NCBI GenBank assembly: GCA_963842835.1
Contig: CAWJIB010000004.1
Location: 124,001-188,000 of the forward strand
DNA from: Roseiarcus sp963842835
GTDB taxonomy: Bacteria; Pseudomonadota; Alphaproteobacteria; Rhizobiales; Beijerinckiaceae
DNA length: 64,000 nucleotides
Direction of reading: 5' to 3'
Shown: one piece after another, positions 58,618 through 64,000 of the stretch
How positions within the stretch are numbered: the stretch's first letter is position 1
Layout: each line of letters starts with the position of its first letter
Program-made: the position numbers and the translations under genes
Notes under the pieces: model-generated
Databases searched by the model: none
What the model was told of the DNA's origin: nothing
What the model saw: only the letters and a program-made list of their open reading frames with translations

Positions 58618-59559
58618 TCAGCTCTCGGCGCCGGGCCAATTGGCGTACCAGGTCTTGAAGAGATGGAACTGCGTCTCGGCGAAGCGCTTCTGGCTCGCGC
58701 TCAACGCGTCCGATTCGTTGAAGTGCAGGGCATATTCGCCATCGCCCTGCAGAGTCATGAGATGCTTGAAATACAGCACGAGGTCGGCCCCTTCGTCGAA
58801 GCTCGACAGGGCGTTCAACGCGCTCTCGAGTTCGAGCGCCCGCCGCCGCGCCCGCGGATCGCCCGCCGCGGCGCGTTCGCAGAGAGCGACGAGATGCAGC
58901 GCTTCGGCCGGCAGGACGTTGCCGATGCCGGTGATGGCGCCGCTCGCCCCGCAATTGACGTAGCCGTGGAACACCCGAGTGTCGACGCCCACCATCAGCG
59001 TGATCTCAGGGTCTCGCCCTGCGATATGCTCGGCGGCGTAGCTCAGCGACTTCGCGCCGCCGAATTCCTTGAAGCCGACGAGGTGCGGATAGCGGCTGCG
59101 TAGCTCGAAGAAGAGTTCGGCGCGGGTCTCGAAGCCGTAATACGGACTGTTGTAAATGACGGACGGCAGATCGACCGCGGCTTCCAGGACGCCCGCGAAA
59201 TGCGCGCGCTGGGCGGCCGCCGACGATCCGCGCGACAGCACGCGCGGGATGACCATCAACCCCTTCGCCCCGATCCTCTTGGCGTGGGCGGCCAGCGCGG
59301 CCGCGCGCTTCGAGTTCTGCGCGCCGGTCCCGACGATGACGGGAAGGCCCGCCGCGACGAGACGGGCGACCCCCTCCATCCGCTGCTCGTCGGTCAGCAG
59401 CGGCCAGTCGCCCATCGATCCGCAATAAACCACGGCCGACATGCCGGTTTCCACGAGCTCGCGTCCCTTGCGCACGAGCGCGTCGAAGTCGGGCGTGCGG
59501 TCGGCTTTGCATGGCGTCATCAGAGCGGGGATCACGCCGGCGAAGATATTCGAGGCCAT
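58618..59559 (-). CDS. DapA/DHDPS-family lyase (hydroxyproline catabolism type)
   Basis: A 313-aa TIM-barrel of the dihydrodipicolinate synthase family: GVIPALMTPCKADRTPDFDALV, YCGSMGDWPLLTDEQR, VIYNSPYYG with the catalytic Tyr, and LVGFKEFGG with the Schiff-base Lys. Its place next to the epimerase suggests the pyrroline-4-hydroxy-2-carboxylate deaminase role found in hydroxyproline operons. A true DapA would normally be elsewhere with lysine genes. The frame upstream of this ATG has no homology. Confidence 0.8.
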   Translation of the reverse strand: MASNIFAGVIPALMTPCKADRTPDFDALVRKGRELVETGMSAVVYCGSMGDWPLLTDEQRMEGVARLVAAGLPVIVGTGAQNSKRAAALAAHAKRIGAKGLMVIPRVLSRGSSAAAQRAHFAGVLEAAVDLPSVIYNSPYYGFETRAELFFELRSRYPHLVGFKEFGGAKSLSYAAEHIAGRDPEITLMVGVDTRVFHGYVNCGASGAITGIGNVLPAEALHLVALCERAAAGDPRARRRALELESALNALSSFDEGADLVLYFKHLMTLQGDGEYALHFNESDALSASQKRFAETQFHLFKTWYANWPGAES

Positions 59560-59684
59560 TGCGCGCGCTCCTGGGTTCGTCGGCGAAGGCAAATGCGGTC
59601 GACGATGAGCATGGCGCCGGCGGCCTCGCCGGTCTTGCCGGAATCTCTGGCGGAAAATCGGGAATCCGCACAATATCCCCGCCC

Positions 59685-60455
59685 ATGAAATCGCCGGTCG
59701 ATCTCAGTCAGGATTTTCTCGCTGCGCTCGGCCGCCCGTTTCTCGGCGAAGAGCTGTTCGACCGCATCGCGGACACGGTCTTCTTTCTCAAAGATCGGGA
59801 CGCCCGCTATGTCGCGGTCAACGACACGTTGGTTCGACGCTGCAATCTCGCTGATAAGGCCGATCTGATCGGACGGACCGCGCGGGAGGTCTTTCCCGCG
59901 CCGCTCGGCGCCTGCTTCGACGATCAGGATCGGCGCGTCTTGCGCGACGGGATCTCGATCGCCGGGCGATTGGAATTGCACCTTTACCCCGGCGGAGGCC
60001 ATGGCTGGTGCCTGACCTGGAAGGAGCCTTTGTCCGATCGACGGGGGAAAGTCGTCGGGCTTTCCGGCATCTCGAGGGACGTCCCGGATTTGGCGGGCCC
60101 GCGCCCGAACGTCGCCGCGCTGTCTTCGGCGCTCGCCTATATCGACGACCACCTCGACTCGTCGTTGCGAATTCCCGATCTCGCCCAGCGCGCGCGATTG
60201 TCGGTGTTCCAATTCGATCAGCGCATTCGCGCTCTGTTCGGTCTTTCCGCCGGACAATATCTGACGCGGGCGCGAATCGAACGCGCTTGCAATCGTCTGC
60301 GGCGAACCGACGCGCCGATCAGCATGGTCGCCCAGGAATGCGGCTATGCCGATCAGGCCGCCTTCACCCGTCAATTCCACAAGTCCGTCGGACTCACGCC
60401 GAAGGCGTACCGAACCGTCTCGACGAGAGGCGCGGGGCCTCGCGGGGGCGGGTAG
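59685..60455 (+). CDS. AraC-family regulator with PAS domain
   Basis: A 256-aa protein. A PAS domain (about 22-130; DTVFFLKDRDARYVAVNDTLVRRCNL, GRTAREVFPAPLG) is followed by an AraC helix-turn-helix (about 150-245; SLRIPDLAQRARLSVFQFDQRIR, ISMVAQECGYADQAAFTRQFHKSVGLTPKAYR). It is divergent from the epimerase/DapA-like pair, with a gap of 125 bases, so it is probably their regulator, sensing a catabolic intermediate through the PAS domain. That is inferred from position. Confidence 0.85.
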   Translation: MKSPVDLSQDFLAALGRPFLGEELFDRIADTVFFLKDRDARYVAVNDTLVRRCNLADKADLIGRTAREVFPAPLGACFDDQDRRVLRDGISIAGRLELHLYPGGGHGWCLTWKEPLSDRRGKVVGLSGISRDVPDLAGPRPNVAALSSALAYIDDHLDSSLRIPDLAQRARLSVFQFDQRIRALFGLSAGQYLTRARIERACNRLRRTDAPISMVAQECGYADQAAFTRQFHKSVGLTPKAYRTVSTRGAGPRGGG

Positions 60456-60541
60456 GGCGGTCGTTCCGCAACGCCCCTCAAAGAGCCAATCCCGACGAGG
60501 GGCTGGCGTCAGCGCCCACCCTCGCTTGTCAGCGAGCCGGT

Positions 60542-60847
60542 CTAATCCCCATCGCCGCCGCGTCTCCCAGCGTCGTCGAACTCGGCGCGCATGCGTCTGT
60601 GGCGTCCGCGCGAGACTTCGAAGCCGCCGCGAGCTCTTCTTCGGCCGCCCGCGCTGGGGCCGCCGGCATCGTCGTCCGGCGCCGCGACGGCTCTGGTGGC
60701 GGGCGCATGCGGCCCGAGTCGCGCGAGGCAGGCGTTATAGGCGAGCGGCTCTTCGTATTTGGCGCAGGCCGGGTTGTCCTCGGCGCGCGCCGGCGCGCCG
60801 GCGAGGAGCGCGCCGACGAAGAGCGCGAGAATGAACGCCTGACGCAT
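60542..60847 (-). CDS. Small secreted protein, conserved hypothetical
   Basis: A protein of about 101 aa. The signal peptide MRQAFILALFVGALLAGAPARA is cut before EDNPA. The mature part begins ACAKYEEPLAYNACLARLGP, a two-Cys motif found in short Rhizobiales exported proteins, and continues with an Arg/Gly-rich low-complexity tail. GAGGA lies 8 bases before the ATG. It follows pheT by 11 bases on the same strand and is probably co-transcribed with it. Confidence 0.68.
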   Translation of the reverse strand: MRQAFILALFVGALLAGAPARAEDNPACAKYEEPLAYNACLARLGPHAPATRAVAAPDDDAGGPSAGGRRRARGGFEVSRGRHRRMRAEFDDAGRRGGDGD

Positions 60848-60858
60848 CGTCGGATTCC

Positions 60859-63264
60859 TCACAGCCGCAACGTCGCGCCGGTCTTCTTGCCGACCTCGGC
60901 GACGATCTTGGCGACGACGGCCTCGATTTCGGCGTCGGTCAGCGTGCGCTCGCGGGGCTGCAGCGTCACGGTGATCGCGATGGATTTGTGGCCCTCCGGC
61001 ACGTTCGCGCCGCGATAGACGTCGAACACGTCGGCGTTGGCGATCAGGGCGCGGTCGGCGCCGAGCGCCGCCTTGAGGATTTCACCGGCGCGGGCGCCTT
61101 CCGCGACCACGAAGGCGAGGTCGCGCTCGAGCGGCATGAATTCGGAGCGCTCCAGTTTGGCCTTCGTCTTGGTCGGCCGCGCCTTGGGCGCGGGGATCGC
61201 TTCGAGCGTGATTTCGAAGGCGACGATCGGCCCCTCGGCGTCGAGCGCCTCGCAGGCGCTCGGGTGCAATTCGCCGAACCAACCCGCGATGATCTTCGGC
61301 CCGAATTGCAACGTCGCCGAGCGTCCGGGATGAAGGAAAGCTGGGCCGCCGGGGACGACCTGCACCGCGTTGGCGGCGATTCCGAGCGCTCCGAGCAGCG
61401 CCAGCGCGTCGCTCTTGGCGTCATACGCGTCGACTACGCCGCCGCCCGACCAATGGCGGCCCTCGCCCCGCGCTTTGGCCATGCCGCGTCGCACGGCGGC
61501 GGCGGCGATGCGCTGGTCGTTCTCGCCGTCGCCGAGGAAGATTTGCCCGACCTCGAACAGCGCGACATCCCTAAAGCCGCGCCGCGCGTTGCGCTCCGCC
61601 GCGGCGACGAGGCCGGGGACAAGGCTCGGGCGCATGTCCGAGAGATCGGCGGCGATCGGATTGGCGAGCGCAAGCGCCGGCGCGCCGCCGCCGAACAATT
61701 CCGCCTTCGATTTCGCGATGAACGACCAGGTCACGGCTTCGCGCAGGCCGAGGGAGCTAAGCGCGCGCTTGGCGGCGCGCGTGCGCTTTTGCAAGAGCGT
61801 GAGGACGGGCGGGGGCACGCCCGCTTCGAGCCGCGCCAGCGGCGTCGTCGGCACGCGGTCCAGGCCGACGATGCGCACGATCTGCTCGACGATATCAGCC
61901 TTGCCGTCGATGTCGGGGCGCCAGTTGGGAACGATCGCCTTGCCGTTCTCTAGGGAAAAGCCGAGGCGGGCGAGAATCGCTTCGCCCTCGCTTTGCGGGA
62001 TGTCGATGCCGATGAGGCGTTTCACTTCGCTATAGGGAAACGCGATCACGCGCTTGCGTTGCGTCGGATCGCCGGCGACGAGGAGGCGCGAGGGCTCGCC
62101 GCCGCAGAAATCGACCACCATCCGCGTCGCGAGTTCGGCGCCGGGGACGCAGAAGTCGGGATCGACGCCGCGTTCGAAGCGATAGCGCGCGTCGGTGGCG
62201 ATGCCGAGCTTGCGCCCGGTGTGCGCGATGTTGATGGGGTTCCACAACGCGCTCTCGATCAGCACGTCGCGCGTTTGCTCGTCGCAGCCGGAATGTTCGC
62301 CGCCCATGACGCCGGCGATCAACTCGACGCCGTTCGCGTCGGCGATGACCACTATGGTGTCGTCGAGCGCGTAGGATTTGCCGTCGAGCGCGAGCACGCT
62401 TTCGCCGCTTCGCGCGCGCCGCACCGACAGAGCGCCCTCGACCTTGGCCGCGTCGAACACGTGCAGCGGCCGGCCGCGATCGAAGGTGATGTAATTGGTG
62501 ACGTCGACCAGAGCGTTGATTGGCCTGAGGCCGATCGCGCGCAGGCGCTTCTGCATCCATTCGGGCGAGGGACCGTTCTTGACGCCGCGCACCAGGCGCA
62601 GCGCGAAGGCGGGGCAGAGATGCGCGTCGCCGGGAGCGAAATCGAGCGTGACGGCGGTCGGGCAGTCGAAACTTCCCGCGACCGGCGCCGGTTCCGGACT
62701 CTTCAGCGTTCCCAGGCCCGCCGCCGCGAGGTCGCGCGCGATGCCGGCGACGCCCGCCGCGTCGGGGCGGTTGGGCGTCAGGGCGATGTCGATGACGGGA
62801 TCGTCGAGGCCGGCATAGGCGGCGTAGGCCTGCCCGACCGGCGCGTCGTCGGGAAGATCGATGATGCCTTCGTGATCGTTGGACAGCTCCAGTTCGGCGG
62901 CCGAACACAGCATGCCGTTCGATTCGACGCCGCGGATGACGCCCTTGGCGAGCGTGATGTTTTTCCCGGGGATGAACGTGCCGACCGGCGAGAAAACGCT
63001 CTTCATCCCCGTGCGCGCGTTGGGCGCGCCGCAGACGACCTGAATGGGCGCTGCGCCGGCGTCGACCATGCACACGCGCAGACGGTCGGCGTTGGGATGC
63101 TGTTTGGCTTCGATGACGCGCGCGACGACGAAGCCGCGGTATTTCGCGCTGGGGTCCTCGACGCCTTCGACCTCCAGGCCGATGCGCGTCAGCGCCTCGA
63201 CGATCTCGGCGAGCGAGGCCGAGGTTTCCAGGTGGTCTTTGAGCCAGGAGAGGGTGAGTTTCAT
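60859..63264 (-). CDS. pheT: Phenylalanine-tRNA ligase beta subunit
   Basis: An 801-aa protein of normal length: MKLTLSWLKDHLETSASLAEI at the start, EMAP-type tRNA-binding domain (RVIEAKQHPNADRLRVCMVD, QVVCGAPNARTGM), B3/B4 and B5 domains (NALVDVTNYITFDRGRPLHVFDA), and the C-terminal anticodon-binding domain ending ANVPEGHKSIAITVTLQPRERTLTD. With PheS it charges tRNA-Phe. PheS is not directly upstream: an unknown ORF overlaps the pheT start by four bases (ATGA). Confidence 0.95.
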   Translation of the reverse strand: MKLTLSWLKDHLETSASLAEIVEALTRIGLEVEGVEDPSAKYRGFVVARVIEAKQHPNADRLRVCMVDAGAAPIQVVCGAPNARTGMKSVFSPVGTFIPGKNITLAKGVIRGVESNGMLCSAAELELSNDHEGIIDLPDDAPVGQAYAAYAGLDDPVIDIALTPNRPDAAGVAGIARDLAAAGLGTLKSPEPAPVAGSFDCPTAVTLDFAPGDAHLCPAFALRLVRGVKNGPSPEWMQKRLRAIGLRPINALVDVTNYITFDRGRPLHVFDAAKVEGALSVRRARSGESVLALDGKSYALDDTIVVIADANGVELIAGVMGGEHSGCDEQTRDVLIESALWNPINIAHTGRKLGIATDARYRFERGVDPDFCVPGAELATRMVVDFCGGEPSRLLVAGDPTQRKRVIAFPYSEVKRLIGIDIPQSEGEAILARLGFSLENGKAIVPNWRPDIDGKADIVEQIVRIVGLDRVPTTPLARLEAGVPPPVLTLLQKRTRAAKRALSSLGLREAVTWSFIAKSKAELFGGGAPALALANPIAADLSDMRPSLVPGLVAAAERNARRGFRDVALFEVGQIFLGDGENDQRIAAAAVRRGMAKARGEGRHWSGGGVVDAYDAKSDALALLGALGIAANAVQVVPGGPAFLHPGRSATLQFGPKIIAGWFGELHPSACEALDAEGPIVAFEITLEAIPAPKARPTKTKAKLERSEFMPLERDLAFVVAEGARAGEILKAALGADRALIANADVFDVYRGANVPEGHKSIAITVTLQPRERTLTDAEIEAVVAKIVAEVGKKTGATLRL

Positions 63265-63692
63265 TTCTTGTCTCGATGCATTCTGAAGAACAAGTGGCCG
63301 AGCCCTTGGACCGGTTCGAGTTCAAGTTCCGCGCGCAGGCTGTCCCGTAGCGATTGCAAGAGCTCGGTAGCCGATTTGTCCGAGCCTTCGGAAAGCGCGA
63401 CTGCGAACCTTCGCGCTGCCTCGACTTCCTTTTTCGCTCCCAGTAGCACGATGCTGGCGATGGCGTCTTCGAGGTCGTCGTAGCGGCGACTCAGTTCGGC
63501 GCGATCGGTCACGTTCTCGGTGTTCGAGGCGCGTTCGATTTGCTTCCAACACTTGATTAAGTGCTCGATCCGGACTTCCGCCAGTTTCTTCTCATGCTCG
63601 CGCCGCTTCGTCATGACGTGATTGACGAGCGCCACCACGAGGCCGCCAATTAAAGAGCTTGCAAGCGGCACGATCAGGTCTGGAATGGGCAC
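63261..63692 (-). CDS. Membrane-anchored protein of unknown function upstream of pheT
   Basis: A 143-aa protein from a GTG. One N-terminal membrane helix (LIVPLASSLIGGLVVALVNHV) is followed by a basic stop-transfer MTKRREHEKK and a long helical, charged cytoplasmic part (EKKLAEVRIEHLIKCWKQIERA, RYDDLEDAIASIVLLG). No domain is recognised. Its stop overlaps the pheT ATG, so pheT translation may depend on it. Confidence 0.65.
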   Translation of the reverse strand: MPIPDLIVPLASSLIGGLVVALVNHVMTKRREHEKKLAEVRIEHLIKCWKQIERASNTENVTDRAELSRRYDDLEDAIASIVLLGAKKEVEAARRFAVALSEGSDKSATELLQSLRDSLRAELELEPVQGLGHLFFRMHRDKK

Positions 63693-63701
63693 TGAATCGG
63701 A

Positions 63702-63983
63702 TCACTGCTGGCGAGCTGACAAAGTCGACTTGGCGCCCGGCGCCTTCTGTCCGCGCAAAATGCTCGCGACGCTGATGTCCTCGTCGATTTCAGGCCAATG
63801 AACTCCGAGAGGCGACGTTTCGATGGCCGCGCGCTGCTGCGCGCTCGCGGCGAAGAGCCGTGGATACCACCACAGCGGCGCGCGCAAGACGCGGCCGTCG
63901 GCGAGCGTGACGTTGAGATAGGACTCGTCGCAGCTTGCCGCGACCGGCCTCGCGTCCTCAACCTCGATTCGCAAAGTGGTCAT
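63702..63983 (-). CDS. DUF2442 family protein
   Basis: A 93-aa protein: VAASCDESYLNVTLADGRVLRAPLWWYPRL and GVHWPEIDEDISVASIL are the DUF2442 signature. GGAGGCGT precedes the ATG. DUF2442 genes are often paired with a DUF4160 gene in a toxin-antitoxin-like arrangement; the partner would lie beyond the right edge. It ends 9 bases before the start of the unknown membrane ORF and probably belongs to the same transcript. Confidence 0.8.
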   Translation of the reverse strand: MTTLRIEVEDARPVAASCDESYLNVTLADGRVLRAPLWWYPRLFAASAQQRAAIETSPLGVHWPEIDEDISVASILRGQKAPGAKSTLSARQQ

Positions 63984-64000
63984 TCCACGCCTCCAGAAAC

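Overview
The window is GC-rich, densely coded alphaproteobacterial chromosome. Single-copy housekeeping genes (pheT, pyrE, pdxJ, acpS, typA, one bifunctional rsh, a tRNA-Thr) sit beside Rhizobiales-type porins and small outer-membrane barrels. A complete lanthanide-type methanol dehydrogenase operon (xoxF-xoxG-xoxJ) with no mxa genes in view points to a methylotroph or methanotroph of the Methylocystaceae/Beijerinckiaceae group. The genus is an inference.

Layout. 1-7.1 kb: a partial secreted protein, a 2OG-Fe(II) dioxygenase, a PKMT-type methyltransferase, a glutathione S-transferase, an APH/ATPase fusion kinase, and an enoyl-CoA hydratase/phosphate acetyltransferase fusion preceded by an FNR/FixK-like box. 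7.1-11 kb: an EamA remnant, an OmpA-like barrel, a ubiquinone-type hydroxylase and a trans-sulfuration PLP enzyme. 11.1-16.9 kb: a branched-chain-type ABC importer (SBP, LivG, LivF, LivH, LivM) whose LivM permease is fused to a cytoplasmic alpha/beta hydrolase. 17-23.8 kb: a LuxR-type solo, an OpgG/D glucan protein, a barrel protein, a GGDEF-EAL protein, a hemolysin-III family protein, a PilZ protein and a small membrane protein. 24-29.4 kb: xoxFGJ, bracketed by a decayed copy of the typA 3' end on the left and intact typA on the right. 30-33.5 kb: a diguanylate cyclase, tRNA-Thr with a tandem array built from its own 3' end, a cupin, pyrE, pdxJ and acpS. 33.5-40.4 kb: a rearranged porin locus with one intact porin on each strand, a third porin without its 5' end, a duplicated acpS 3' fragment and a tyrosine integrase. 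40.5-50.7 kb: a membrane protein, rsh, a GGCT protein, the anaerobic ubiquinone genes ubiTUV with an FNR-type box, apbE, an EF-hand protein, a retropepsin-like protease and a phosphomannomutase/phosphoglucomutase. 50.6-56.1 kb: a G/U-mismatch glycosylase, a methyltransferase, a YbjQ-type protein, an SDR, a zinc-ribbon-like small protein, a trypsin-like protease and a lipocalin-like protein. 56.2-57.6 kb: an IS110/IS1111 element. 57.7-60.5 kb: a hydroxyproline-type epimerase, a DapA-family lyase and a PAS-AraC regulator. 60.5-64 kb: a small secreted protein, pheT, an unknown membrane-anchored ORF and a DUF2442 protein.

How the parts fit. XoxF would oxidise methanol in the periplasm and pass electrons to the XoxG cytochrome. 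UbiTUV and the hydratase/phosphotransacetylase both carry palindromic TTGAY-N4-RTCAA boxes, suggesting shared control by low oxygen. The most unusual structures are the LivM-hydrolase fusion, the porin locus with an intact and a truncated copy in inverted orientation around an integrase, and the xox cassette lying between two typA 3' ends.
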